A DNA stretch of 64,000 nt from Streptomyces sp. BHT-5-2 (lineage in GTDB: Bacteria; Actinomycetota; Actinomycetes; Streptomycetales; Streptomycetaceae), in contig NZ_CP081497.1 of the NCBI RefSeq assembly GCF_019774615.1, positions 248,001 to 312,000 of the forward strand. The letters are read 5' to 3'. This document shows positions 25,164 to 33,181 of this stretch, piece after piece. Under the pieces are notes generated by a model, which saw nothing but the letters and a program-made list of their open reading frames with translations, did not search any database and had not been told where the DNA came from. The number at the start of each line of letters is the position of its first letter. The stretch's first letter is position 1. The translations under genes were made by a program, and so were the position numbers.

Positions 25164-25200
25164 CTGGTGCATGTGGTGCATGTGGTGCATGTGGTGCATA
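25164..25200. repeat. 9-bp tandem repeat, four copies (TGGTGCATG)
   Basis: The unit TGGTGCATG is repeated about four times in the gap between the TetR and GNAT genes, preceded by two looser copies (CATGCGGTC). In one minus-strand frame it would encode Met-His-His repeats, but no start site or codon bias supports coding. Confidence 0.8.
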
Positions 25201-25223
25201 CGGCTCGGATTCGGTTCGTCCTC

Positions 25224-25769
25224 CTAACGTTGCGCAAGCCACTCCTCCCGGTTCAGCGCGTACTCCACATCACCGTGTTCGTCGCCCTCGACCCGGTAGG
25301 GCCACTCCTCGAAGTAGGTGCGGACATAAGTGAGTCCGCACTTCTCCATCACGTGGCGGGACCCGGAGTTGACATACATGGTGTTCGCGGTGATCCGGTC
25401 GTAGCCCAGCTCGCCGAAGCCCTTCGCCACGAGTGCGCGGGCACCCTCCGTGGCGAACCCCCTGCCCCAGGCGGCCTTGCGCAGGCGGTAGCCCAGATCG
25501 GCCGAGCCCGCCGGGGCGCCCCTCAGCGGACGGAGACAGTGCCAGCCGAGGAACTCGCCGGTCGCCCGCAGATGGGTGGCCCAGAACCCGCCCGGCAGCA
25601 TCCGCGCGAAGGACTCCGCACGGATCTCCTCACGGGTCATCGGGCGGCCGCCGGTGATGTACCGCATCACCTCCGGGTCGCTGTCGAGCTCCACCACCAG
25701 ATCGAGGTCGGCCTCGGTGTCGGTGAACGGGCGGAGAGCCAGACGGTCGGTCGTCAGGAAGGTGTCCAT
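25224..25769 (-). CDS. GNAT N-acetyltransferase (RimJ/RimL type)
   Basis: The 181-residue protein opens FLTTDRLALRPFTDTEADLD, the typical RimJ/RimL start. The acetyl-CoA binding segment (motif A) is RLRKAAWGRGFATEGARAL, and NSGSRHVMEKCGL is the C-terminal motif B. It would acetylate an amino group of a protein N-terminus or small molecule; the substrate is unknown. ATG 25769 is used because a longer frame upstream lacks protein-like sequence. Confidence 0.85.
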   Translation of the reverse strand: MDTFLTTDRLALRPFTDTEADLDLVVELDSDPEVMRYITGGRPMTREEIRAESFARMLPGGFWATHLRATGEFLGWHCLRPLRGAPAGSADLGYRLRKAAWGRGFATEGARALVAKGFGELGYDRITANTMYVNSGSRHVMEKCGLTYVRTYFEEWPYRVEGDEHGDVEYALNREEWLAQR

Positions 25770-25901
25770 GCAGCGATGCTCGGCGCGCCGGGCCCGCCTC
25801 CACCAGCGATTTTCGGGGAGGGGAGAGGGGGACGGGGCCACGGCGCGGGGCGGAGGGGACGGGGCGCGGAGAGCGGGACGCGGGCATCCGACCGGACCGA
25901 C

Positions 25902-25930
25902 TTGACCTTCACCCCGGCGTGAAGGTCGAG
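25902..25930 (+). promoter_or_regulatory. MerR-type promoter/operator, copy 1
   Basis: TTGACCTTCACCCCGGCGTG and the following AAGGTCGAG form a dyad (ACCTTCAC / GTGAAGGT) beginning with a -35-like TTGACC. This is the spacing style of MerR-controlled promoters, where the regulator sits between -35 and -10. It lies just upstream of the nitroreductase-family gene at 25941. A second, similar box precedes the merR gene. Confidence 0.55.
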
Positions 25931-25940
25931 GGTGACACCC

Positions 25941-26414
25941 ATGAGCACCAGCATCGCGAACACCACACGCCGCTCGGCCGAGGCCACCGAGGGTGGCAAC
26001 GACTTCAACCGCCGCATCATCGCGGAGTTCCGCGCCAACGGAGGCGTCGTCGGCGGCCCGTTGGCGGGGCAACCGCTGCTCCTGCTGACGACCACGGGAG
26101 CCAGGTCCGGCCTGCCGCGTGTCACGCCCGCCTGCTACCTGGCGGACGAGGACGGCCGGCTCGCCGTGTTCCCGTCCAACGGAGGTGCGCCGACGCCACC
26201 GGCCTGGTACCGCAATCTGACCGTCCACCCCGAGGTCACCGTCGAGGTCGGCACCCGCACTTTCCGGGCCCGCGCCGCAGAAGCCACGGGGACGACCCGG
26301 GACCGCCTCTGGAACCGGCAGGTGGCCGCCGATCCGCAGTTCGCCACCTTCCAGGCCCGCGCGGGACGGCTCATCCCGGTGGTCGTCCTCACTCCGCTCG
26401 GCGACCCGGCTTGA
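25941..26414 (+). CDS. Deazaflavin (F420)-dependent nitroreductase-family protein
   Basis: The 157-residue protein belongs to the Ddn/DUF385 family. It shows NDFNRRIIAEFRANGGVVGG, then LLLLTTTGARSGLPRVTPACYL, the conserved 'L.T.GRKSG..R..PL' strand pair, and FPSNGGAPTPPAWYRNL, the 'asngG....P.Wy.Nl' hallmark. These are split-barrel proteins that use F420H2 to reduce quinones or nitro compounds. ATG 25941 is chosen over GTG 25932 because GAGGGTG is spaced correctly for it. It is preceded by a MerR-type operator and followed by a merR gene with the same box, so the two probably form a small redox-stress regulon. Confidence 0.85.
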   Translation: MSTSIANTTRRSAEATEGGNDFNRRIIAEFRANGGVVGGPLAGQPLLLLTTTGARSGLPRVTPACYLADEDGRLAVFPSNGGAPTPPAWYRNLTVHPEVTVEVGTRTFRARAAEATGTTRDRLWNRQVAADPQFATFQARAGRLIPVVVLTPLGDPA

Positions 26415-26440
26415 CCTTCACGTCGGCGGCAAGGTTTACG
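26411..26440 (+). promoter_or_regulatory. MerR-type promoter/operator, copy 2
   Basis: TTGACCTTCACGTCGGCGGC followed by AAGGTTTACG repeats the layout of the box at 25902 and keeps TTGACCTTCAC exactly, with a weaker right half. It overlaps the end of the nitroreductase gene and lies 60 bases before the merR start. Confidence 0.5.
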
Positions 26441-26499
26441 CTCCCTCCTGACGGCAGCCGCCAGGACCCTCCTGACCGCAGCCACCAGGAGGGGCAACA

Positions 26500-26925
26500 A
26501 TGCGCATCGGGGAACTCGCCCGCACCACCGGCGTCACCACCCGGGCGCTGCGCTACTACGAGGAGCAGGGCCTGCTCCGCCCGGAGCGGTCCACCAACGG
26601 CTACCGCAGCTACGGGGAGAACGCGGTACGGGTCGTGGCCAATATCAGGCTTCTCCTGGCCGCCGGTCTGACCACCGACGACCTGCGGCTGCTCGACGAC
26701 TGCCTGCGCGACGAGCTGACCGGCACACACACCTGCGTCGATCCCGCCCCCAAGATCGAGGTGTTCGAGCAGCGGCTCGCCCTGCTCCAGGCCCGTATCA
26801 ACGACCTGGTCGCGGTCCGGGACCAGCTCCTGGACCGGCTGTCCGACCTCCGCGGGCAACCGGACGGGCCCGGGCGGCCGGGCGGCCCGGCCTCCGCGCA
26901 CGCCGAGCCCGCCGCCGCGGCCTGA
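26500..26925 (+). CDS. MerR-family transcriptional regulator
   Basis: The 141-residue protein begins MRIGELARTTGVTTRALRYYEEQGLL, the full MerR winged helix signature, with the wing R..NGYR.Y. The dimerisation coiled coil spans about residues 75-115. One Cys (GTHTCVDP, about residue 77) could sense thiol or metal, but the two-Cys metal pair of classical MerR is absent. CAGGAGGGG precedes the ATG. Two matching dyads at 25902 and 26411 are its likely targets, giving control of the adjacent nitroreductase-family gene and itself. Confidence 0.88.
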   Translation: MRIGELARTTGVTTRALRYYEEQGLLRPERSTNGYRSYGENAVRVVANIRLLLAAGLTTDDLRLLDDCLRDELTGTHTCVDPAPKIEVFEQRLALLQARINDLVAVRDQLLDRLSDLRGQPDGPGRPGGPASAHAEPAAAA

Positions 26926-27030
26926 TCCGCGGACCGCTCCGGGCGACAGCCCCGTGGTCCTCATACCTGGGGTTGGCGTCATGCCTGGGGTCTACTGATC
27001 GCGCCTGGCGACTACGACTCTGGGGTTGAC

Positions 27031-27264
27031 GTGGGCCGCCGGTCCCGCGAGGCACCGTTGAGGCATGAACACAGCCATCCGACCGACCAGTCGCCCCCGA
27101 AGCGACGCCGCCGCCGGGGAGTACCGGCACCGCTGCGCGTCGTCGAGATGCGCGACCCGGACGGACAGCTCGTCCACTCCATCCAGGGCGACGCGGAGTC
27201 GGCTTCGATACTGCGTTCCTTCGGCCACACCGCCCGTCCGTCCGACCAGGACACACCGGGCTGA
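27031..27264 (+). CDS. Small hypothetical protein
   Basis: This frame of 77 codons from GTG 27031 ends with a soluble-protein-like stretch, LRVVEMRDPDGQLVHSIQGD, with strong G/C third-position bias. The first 35 residues are low-complexity and basic (PPKRRRRRG). The family is not recognised. The true start is uncertain; an ATG at 27065 is in another frame and reads poorly. Confidence 0.35.
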   Translation: MGRRSREAPLRHEHSHPTDQSPPKRRRRRGVPAPLRVVEMRDPDGQLVHSIQGDAESASILRSFGHTARPSDQDTPG

Positions 27265-27334
27265 CCCGCGGCACAGCCCCTCCCGAGCCGACCCTCACCC
27301 CTCGCTCGTCCCCACCTGGCCACCGGCTCGCCCG

Positions 27335-27481
27335 TCAACTGCCCTTCTTCATCCGGCGGGTGAGCGCCGCCCCGGCCTCCGTGGTCCATCCTTCGCCCGC
27401 CGTCATCTTCGCCGCGAGGCCACCGGCGTGGACGTCCACCGTCACCTCCAACAGCAGGGCGTAGGACGCGACGGCCGCCCG
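27335..27481 (-). pseudogene. C-terminal remnant of an unidentified protein
   Basis: The minus strand reads ASYALLLEVTVDVHAGGLAA and continues KMTAGEGWTTEAGAALTRRM to a stop at 27335, a convincing protein tail with good codon bias. There is no start codon before an upstream stop near 27490. It appears to be the end of a gene whose body is gone; the family is not recognised. Confidence 0.35.
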
Positions 27482-27490
27482 CCCGCGCCG

Positions 27491-27754
27491 TCAGCCGGCA
27501 GCGGCAGGTACCGCGGCGATCAGGGCGGCGAGCCACCAGGCGGCCGCGACCGCGGCGAACGGCAGGGCCCAGGTGGCGAGTTGGGCGGACGCCGCCACCC
27601 GGCGGCGAGCCACGGTGGGACCGCGCAGCGCCCGCGGCCACGACCCGAGCCAGAGCCGCAGCACCACCCCGGCCGCCGCCACCGCCAGCAGCAGAGCCCC
27701 GGCGAAGAGCAGCCGCACCGACGGCGGCCGGGCCGCGAAGGCCGCCGCGCAGCG
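27491..27754 (-). pseudogene. C-terminal fragment of a membrane protein
   Basis: The last 87 codons of this frame contain two clear membrane helices (LLFAGALLLAVAAAGVVLRL and LPFAAVAAAWWLAALIAA) separated by a basic loop. Upstream the frame continues into sequence that codes on the opposite strand for a CHAT domain, so the fragment has lost its 5' part. The family is unknown. Confidence 0.35.
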
Positions 27755-27806
27755 GGCGACGCTATGCAGCGGGCGGCGCCGTGCACCAGGCGGGCGTGGT
27801 CGAAGG

Positions 27807-28082
27807 ATGCCGCTGGCCGAGCGCCGCCCCACCGCCCGGTCCGGGCGCCTCCCCGACAAGGCCGTCCACATCGGCGGTGCCTTCCGCCTCGCCGGCTTCG
27901 GCCAGGTCGTCGTGACCCTCTGGCCCGTCGAGGACGCCACCGCCGCCGAGGCCGCCCGCCGCTTCCGCACCAGTTCCCGCCCCGGCCCCGCCCGCGCCCT
28001 GCACGAGTCCATACGCACCCTCCGGGCGAACGCCCCGCTGTTGCCGAGCAGATGGGCGGAGCACATCCACATCGGGCCGTAG
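27807..28082 (+). pseudogene. CHAT-domain protein C-terminal remnant
   Basis: From about codon 14 the reading LPDKAVHIGGAFRLAGFGQV and VVTLWPVEDATAAEAARRF matches the end of CHAT (caspase-like) domains, where a conserved 'A..laG...vigtLW.v.D' block precedes the final helices. The catalytic His and Cys lie upstream in a normal CHAT domain and are not found here. Only about 80 residues remain of a domain of 250 or more, so this is a 5'-truncated relic in a decayed patch (27.3-28.1 kb). Confidence 0.5.
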
Positions 28083-28180
28083 GAGTCGGGCGCACCGACG
28101 TCACCCGCCCGAGCCGGACCGGGTGCGCCCCGGCGGGGCCTCGTCCACGCCGAGGTCCCGCCCGGTATCGGCGACGACCG

Positions 28181-29470
28181 TCAGCCGAGCCGGACCGGCA
28201 GTTCGGCCAGCCGCCAGTTGCCGGGCAGCGGTACGCGCCGGAGGGCCGCCGGTTCCACCGCGAGCGCCACATCCGGGTAGTGGGCGAGCAGCTTGCCGAA
28301 CGCCACCTCGCCCTCCTGGCGGGCCAGGCTCGCCCCCAGGCAGTAGTGCATACCGTGTCCAAAACCGACGTGGTTCTCGGCCCGGCCGGCAGGATGGCGC
28401 GTGACGTCGAGCCGGTCGGGGGCGGCGTAGTGGCGGGGGTCGAAGTTGGCCGCGACCAGGATGGGCATCACGGCCTCGCCCTTCTTGATCTGCACCCCGG
28501 CCACCTCGACGTCCTCGGTGGCGTACCGCATCTGCGTCATCTGTGCCGGACCGCACCAGCGCATCAACTCGTGCACGGCACGGGGCAGCAGTTCCGGATC
28601 GGACTTCAGCAGTTGCAGCTGATCGGGGTGGGTGAGCAGCGCGGCGGTGCCGTTGCCGATGAGATGGGCGGTGGTCTCATGACCGGCGAGGACGAGGGTC
28701 AGGATCATCGTGACCATTTCGACGTCACTGAGTCGGCCGCCGTCGTCGTCGTGCACCCGGATCAGTCCACTGAGCAGATCGTCGGTGAGCGCCGTGCGCC
28801 GCTCCCGGATCAGTCCGTGAATATGCTCGACCAACGCCGGGAACACCCCGCTGAGCGGCTCCGGTCGGAGTGAGACGAGCTTGGCACCCCATTCCCGCCA
28901 CTGCGGCCGGTCGGACTCCGGAATTCCCACCAGTTCGCAGATCACCGTGATGGGCAGCGGATAGGCGAAGTGCTTGACGAGGTCGACGACGCCGTCCTCG
29001 GCGTGTTCGGGAAGCCGACGCAGCAGTTCGTCCGCTATCTCCTCCACCCGCGGCCGCAGATCGGTGATCTTGCGGGCGGTGAACGCCCGGGAGACGAGCC
29101 GCCGGAGCCGGGTGTGATCGGGGGCGTCCATGTTCAGGATGCTGCCGGAGAAATACTCCCGGTAATGCTCGGGCAACCCCATGAGTTTCAGCAGCCGGTC
29201 GGTGGGCGTCTCGTCGTCCTCGCCACCCGCCGCGCACTTCGGGTTGTTGGCGAAGCGCTGATCGCGCAGCACGTCGCGGGCCTCGTCGAAGCGGGTGACG
29301 AACCACACCGGTGTGTCGTCCACGAACCGGCCGCGGACCACTGCTCCCCGCTCGCGCAACTCCCCGTATCCGGTGAACGGGTCGGCGAGCAGGGCCGGTT
29401 CCATCACATTCGGCTCGCCTGGGTGTTTGCCGACATACTCGCTGAAGGGCGAGGCCGCGGACTCGGTCAT
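28181..29470 (-). CDS. Cytochrome P450 (CYP105/107-like)
   Basis: The 429-residue P450 has the I-helix AGHETT, the K-helix ELMR and the heme loop FGHGMHYCLGASLAR. All catalytic elements are intact, including the I-helix Thr and the 'MDAPDHTRLRRL' C-helix segment that contacts heme propionates. The ATG at 29470 follows AGGAGAA. A TetR gene lies directly upstream on the same strand (85-base gap), so P450 and regulator probably form one transcript under the palindromic operator at 30339. The substrate is unknown; the gene is not contiguous with the PKS-NRPS operon. Confidence 0.9.
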   Translation of the reverse strand: MTESAASPFSEYVGKHPGEPNVMEPALLADPFTGYGELRERGAVVRGRFVDDTPVWFVTRFDEARDVLRDQRFANNPKCAAGGEDDETPTDRLLKLMGLPEHYREYFSGSILNMDAPDHTRLRRLVSRAFTARKITDLRPRVEEIADELLRRLPEHAEDGVVDLVKHFAYPLPITVICELVGIPESDRPQWREWGAKLVSLRPEPLSGVFPALVEHIHGLIRERRTALTDDLLSGLIRVHDDDGGRLSDVEMVTMILTLVLAGHETTAHLIGNGTAALLTHPDQLQLLKSDPELLPRAVHELMRWCGPAQMTQMRYATEDVEVAGVQIKKGEAVMPILVAANFDPRHYAAPDRLDVTRHPAGRAENHVGFGHGMHYCLGASLARQEGEVAFGKLLAHYPDVALAVEPAALRRVPLPGNWRLAELPVRLG

Positions 29471-29554
29471 GGCTTTCTCCTGTGAATGAGCCTGGGGCGG
29501 CACGGATGCCGCGATGAGGTGCGGCCGGATTCGTGCCGCGGCCGTGCGGGGCGT

Positions 29555-30319
29555 TCAGTCACGCAGTTGCCGGCGCATCTCCCGGGCGCCGTACTCCTCC
29601 ACCTGCTCGTACAGCGGAATGATTTCGCGCGCCGCGGAGACCAGCGCCTCCGCCACGGTCGTGCCACGTGAAAGGCCGGAAACGGACTCGGAGACGAGCC
29701 CGGCGTCCGTCATGCGGAAGTCCTCCGCCGGTATTTCCAATACGCTGCGGATCGTCTCGGCGAGCAGGGCGCCGCGCACCTCCGGGGTGTCCGGAGCGCG
29801 GTCGTACTGCATCGCCTCGGTCATGAAGAAGCCGTTGGTCGTGGACATCAGGATGTACAGCTGGTGCCGGACGTCGATGTCGGTACGCACCAGCCCGTGC
29901 TCCCGCAGCACTTCGAGATAGCGCAGCGTCACCTGGTTGGTGAACTCGATCAGGCCGGCGAACTCCTTCTTGGCCGCGTCGTTCAGCCGACCGAGAACGT
30001 CGACGTCGTCGGTGTAGAGGGCCCGCAGGACCGGCTCGTCCAGAAAGCTGCGGTAGTAGCCACGCATCATCCGGCTCGGCAGGACATCCCGCGCATCGGC
30101 CCGCATACGATCCAACTGCCGCCGCTGCCCGCGGGCTTGGGCCTGGAGAACGACGGCCAGCAGCAGGGAGTCCTTGGTCTTCCAGTGCAGATAGACCGTG
30201 CCCTTGCCGACCTTGGCGCGGCGGGCGATCTCGTCGATCGTCACCCGCCGGTAGCCCCAGGCGAGCAGCAGCTCCCCGGCGGCCTCCAGGATGCGCTCAC
30301 CGCGCTCGGCCCGTTCCAC
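29555..30319 (-). CDS. TetR-family regulator
   Basis: The 254-residue protein starts at GTG and has an N-terminal TetR helix-turn-helix (about residues 8-52, ILEAAGELLLAWGYRRVTIDEIARRAKVGKGTVYLHW). The C-terminal domain is longer than average and unremarkable. It is transcribed with the P450 gene behind it and away from the RraA-like gene. A 23-bp perfect palindrome just upstream of its start is the expected self-operator. Confidence 0.88.
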   Translation of the reverse strand: MERAERGERILEAAGELLLAWGYRRVTIDEIARRAKVGKGTVYLHWKTKDSLLLAVVLQAQARGQRRQLDRMRADARDVLPSRMMRGYYRSFLDEPVLRALYTDDVDVLGRLNDAAKKEFAGLIEFTNQVTLRYLEVLREHGLVRTDIDVRHQLYILMSTTNGFFMTEAMQYDRAPDTPEVRGALLAETIRSVLEIPAEDFRMTDAGLVSESVSGLSRGTTVAEALVSAAREIIPLYEQVEEYGAREMRRQLRD

Positions 30320-30338
30320 GTGCCCTCCTCCGCATCCG

Positions 30339-30361
30339 TGACCAGATTTTGAATCTGGTCA
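30339..30361. promoter_or_regulatory. Perfect 23-bp palindrome, TetR operator
   Basis: TGACCAGATT (30339-30348) and AATCTGGTCA (30352-30361) flank a 3-base centre, ending 20 bases upstream of the TetR start. The symmetry and position are typical of a TetR-family operator, which would control the regulator-P450 pair and possibly the divergent RraA-like gene. Confidence 0.7.
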
Positions 30362-30544
30362 TGTGGTCAAAGCTAGGCCGGAACCGATGTCCCGATAAGG
30401 CGGTTTCCGGCCACGCGCAGCCGGCGGAACGGGAGTTGACCCCCTCGTGCAATCGGCCCCAACGGCCGGGAACCATGGCATCGTTCGCCACAGACCGCAC
30501 CGACCGCGCCGAGGCGGTGACAGGACCGAATCGAGGAGAACGCC

Positions 30545-31237
30545 ATGCTCAAGAGCTTCGCCGAGCTGTCCACGCCCCTGGTGGCCGACGCCTGCGTCCG
30601 ACTCGGCGTCCCGCTGCGCGCCGCCCCGCCCGGCATCGGCGCGGTGACTTCCGGACACCGGATCGCCGGACGCGCACTGCCCGCCCGCCACTACGGGAGC
30701 GTCGACATCTTCCTGGAGGCGTTCACCGACGCCCGCCCGGGCGACGTCCTGGTCATCGACAACGGCGGCCGCCAGGACGAGGCATGCGTCGGCGACCTGC
30801 TGACACTTGAGGCGCAGGCCGTGGGACTGTCCGGCGTGGTGATCTGGGGACTGCACCGGGACACCCCGGAACTGGTCGAGATCGGCTTCCCCGTCTTCAG
30901 CTACGGGGGCCATGCGCCGGGCCCGGTCCGGCTCACCGAACGGGAACCGGACGCCCTGGTCAGCGCGCGCTTCGGCGCCCACCTGGTCACCTCCGCCGAC
31001 GTCGTCTTCGGAGACGACGACGGTGTGCTGTTCGTCGCCGCGGACCGTGCCGAGGAGGTACTGGAGACCGCACGCACCATCTGGGAGACCGAACGCGAAC
31101 AGGCCCGCAGGATCCGCGCCGGCGAGACCCTGCGCCGGCAGACCGCCTTCGACGACTTCCTCGCGCGCCGCGCCGCCGATCCGGCCTACACCTTCCGACA
31201 GCACCTCCGGCGCGTCGGCGGAGCGGTGGAGGAATAG
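30545..31237 (+). CDS. RraA-family protein (HMG/CHA aldolase-like)
   Basis: The 230-residue protein has the RraA/4-hydroxy-4-methyl-2-oxoglutarate aldolase fold: TPLVADACVRLG at the N-terminus, GDVLVIDNGG, GDLLTLEAQAVGLSGVVIWG and the HRD that carries the conserved Arg/Asp of the active site. The usual 'DG..RD' Asp is Trp here (IWGLHRD), so it belongs to a divergent subgroup. Reactions in the family are aldol cleavage or decarboxylation of oxo acids. GAGGAG lies before the ATG. A strong hairpin follows the stop. Confidence 0.82.
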   Translation: MLKSFAELSTPLVADACVRLGVPLRAAPPGIGAVTSGHRIAGRALPARHYGSVDIFLEAFTDARPGDVLVIDNGGRQDEACVGDLLTLEAQAVGLSGVVIWGLHRDTPELVEIGFPVFSYGGHAPGPVRLTEREPDALVSARFGAHLVTSADVVFGDDDGVLFVAADRAEEVLETARTIWETEREQARRIRAGETLRRQTAFDDFLARRAADPAYTFRQHLRRVGGAVEE

Positions 31238-31256
31238 CGAGGTCAGGACAGGGGAA

Positions 31257-31294
31257 GAGGCGCCGGTCGACCACAGGCAGGCGACCGGCGCCTC
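31257..31294 (+). terminator. Strong hairpin terminator after the RraA-like gene
   Basis: GAGGCGCCGGTCG (31257-31269) pairs perfectly with CGACCGGCGCCTC (31282-31294) around a 12-base loop, starting 19 bases after the stop codon. Confidence 0.75.
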
Positions 31295-31816
31295 GCGTAC
31301 AACCAGGGGTTGACGCCGCGTTACCACCCCCGGGTTGATGCCGCCGGGCGGTGGATCGCGGACAGTGGAACACGTCGCGGGGCGGCAGAGAACCGCGCCG
31401 GACGGACCCGACCGACTGTCCGAAAGAGAGGGCGTCATGCACGACTTCACAGCACACCGGCCGGCACGTACGGAACGGACCACGGGACGGTGTGAGCCAG
31501 AGGTGCGGAACGGACGGCCTGAGCCACGAAGGGGAATCGCGCCCGCGCACGGTGTCACCAAGGGCACCGGAGGCCCAGGGGAGGAGAGCCGAGAGGAGGT
31601 GACATGCCGCCGTTGGCGTAATCGTCGGGCTGGCCCGCCGCGCGCGTCAGGCTGTGGGCCTTGGGCACGGTCTGGCAGGAGCAGGAGTCCGACAGGAGCC
31701 GGTGGCGGGAGCCCGTGTGAACAAGTCGCGTGAGTGGGTCGTCGAGCGGTGGCGCTGAAGACTGGGGTGACAGCGTTGGCGGGTCCGTTCCCCGCGGCGC
31801 GGCAGGAGCCGTCGCC
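31295..31816 (+). other. Leader region of the RsbU-like gene
   Basis: No convincing gene is seen in these 520 bases. Two GGGTTGA-containing segments (31306-31312 and 31331-31337) could belong to a stress-sigma promoter. An ATG at 31438 opens a frame of poor, Arg-rich composition that I do not call. Confidence 0.3.
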
Positions 31817-32980
31817 GTGAGGCTGTCGGACCGCGGCCGCCCGGTCCAGCGGATCTCCGGACTGGTGGACAGCAACGGATTCGAGGCGCCGACGGTCCCC
31901 GGGTGGATGCGCTGGCTGCCCGGCCTCTACGTCCTGGCCGTGCTGCTGGTGGAGTTCATCACCCCCACCCAGTGGGCGGTGAGTTCCCTGCTGATCGCCG
32001 TGCCGGTGCTCGCCGCCTTCACCCACGGTCCGTTCGGGGTCGCCGTCGTCACCGTCTTCGTCGTCGTCCTGGAGGGCGTGCTCGCGGGAACGCCGTGCTG
32101 CACGGGCCACAATCCACATCAGTTGTGGGGGAACCACTATGTCGCGACGTATCTCTCCACCATCGTCGTAGGGATCATGGGCGTGGCGCTGTCCTGGTAC
32201 CGGCAGCGTCAGCAGCGGCACCTGGTGCGGGTCAACTCCGTGGCCGAGGCGCTGATGCGGACCCTGCTGCGGCCGGTGCCCCACCAGGTCGGCAGGCTGC
32301 TGGCGGCCGGTCTCTACCGCTCGGGTGAGGTCGGCACCATGGTGGGCGGAGACCTCTACGACATCCGTGCCACGAAGGCCGGCGAGCGGGCCATCATCGG
32401 CGACGTCCGGGGGAAGGGGCTGCAGGCGGTCCGCACCGTCGCGGACATCCTCGGCAGTTTCCGCGAGGCGGTCTACGACCCGGGGGACCTGCTGGCGGTG
32501 GCCACCCGCATGGAACGCCGACTGGCTCACGAGGCGGCCGAGATCCCCGACGACGAACTGTTCGTGACCGCGGTCCTGATCGAGTACGACGCCCGTGCCG
32601 AGCAGGTGACGATCATCAACCACGGGCACATCGAGCCGGTGCTGATCTCCGGCGGGGAGGTGACGGCCCTCACCGGACCGCCCGCCCTCCCGCTGGGGCT
32701 GGGCGGCCTGGCCGCCGACCCTCCGGTCTCGTACACCCACCGCTTCACCTGCGGTGATGTGCTGCTGCTCTGTACGGACGGACTGATCGAGGCCCGGGAT
32801 CACACGGGTGCGTTCTACCCGCTGCTGGACCGGCTCGGCCAGCGGTTCGGGGGCCGGTCCGCCCCCGGGCCGGCCGACGTCATCGACTTTCTCAACGCCG
32901 ACCTGCCCCGCCACACCCGCATCCTCCAGGACGACGTGGCCATCCTCGCCATCGCACCGTGCGGGAAGGACCCCGCCTGA
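31817..32980 (+). CDS. Membrane-anchored RsbU/SpoIIE-type PP2C phosphatase
   Basis: The protein has about 387 residues from GTG 31817, chosen because AGGAG is spaced 8 bases before it; an in-frame GTG at 31730 has no ribosome binding site. It carries three to four membrane helices in the first 130 residues, then a SpoIIE-type PP2C domain: VGGDLYDI and IGDVRGKG supply metal-binding Asp, with CTDGLIEARD and DDVAILAI at the end. Such streptomycete phosphatases dephosphorylate anti-anti-sigma factors in partner-switching stress control. There is no sigma-factor partner in the neighbourhood. Confidence 0.85.
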   Translation: MRLSDRGRPVQRISGLVDSNGFEAPTVPGWMRWLPGLYVLAVLLVEFITPTQWAVSSLLIAVPVLAAFTHGPFGVAVVTVFVVVLEGVLAGTPCCTGHNPHQLWGNHYVATYLSTIVVGIMGVALSWYRQRQQRHLVRVNSVAEALMRTLLRPVPHQVGRLLAAGLYRSGEVGTMVGGDLYDIRATKAGERAIIGDVRGKGLQAVRTVADILGSFREAVYDPGDLLAVATRMERRLAHEAAEIPDDELFVTAVLIEYDARAEQVTIINHGHIEPVLISGGEVTALTGPPALPLGLGGLAADPPVSYTHRFTCGDVLLLCTDGLIEARDHTGAFYPLLDRLGQRFGGRSAPGPADVIDFLNADLPRHTRILQDDVAILAIAPCGKDPA

Positions 32981-33181
32981 AGGATCCCGCCGACGAGCCG
33001 CACGGGGCACGGACAGCGGGAGCGGAGGCGGTGGGGCGGGACGGGGCGGCAGGCGGCCGGGGACCGGGCTACCGCGGCTGGTCAGGGCGTTTGTGTGCAC
33101 TCGGGTCGCTTCCGGCCCTCGGGCGGAGGACCCTGGAGACGTAATGGGGGGGGTGGCAGTGAAGAGGTTGAGAGGTGTCCG

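Noticed and set aside
21687..25199. A continuous minus-strand frame of more than 1,100 codons beginning with Met-His-His repeats
   Set aside because: It runs through the DUF5997 gene only at its end and elsewhere lies out of frame under the chitinase, TetR and LysR-like genes. Only the last 128 codons are real.
27012..27641. Minus-strand frame of about 209 codons over the small hypothetical gene
   Set aside because: Its composition is Arg/Gly-rich without protein-like blocks, and better readings exist in other frames.
31438..31733. Possible small plus-strand gene before the RsbU-like gene
   Set aside because: The frame is Arg/Pro/Gly-rich, has no recognisable family and overlaps the leader of the next gene; coding could not be supported.
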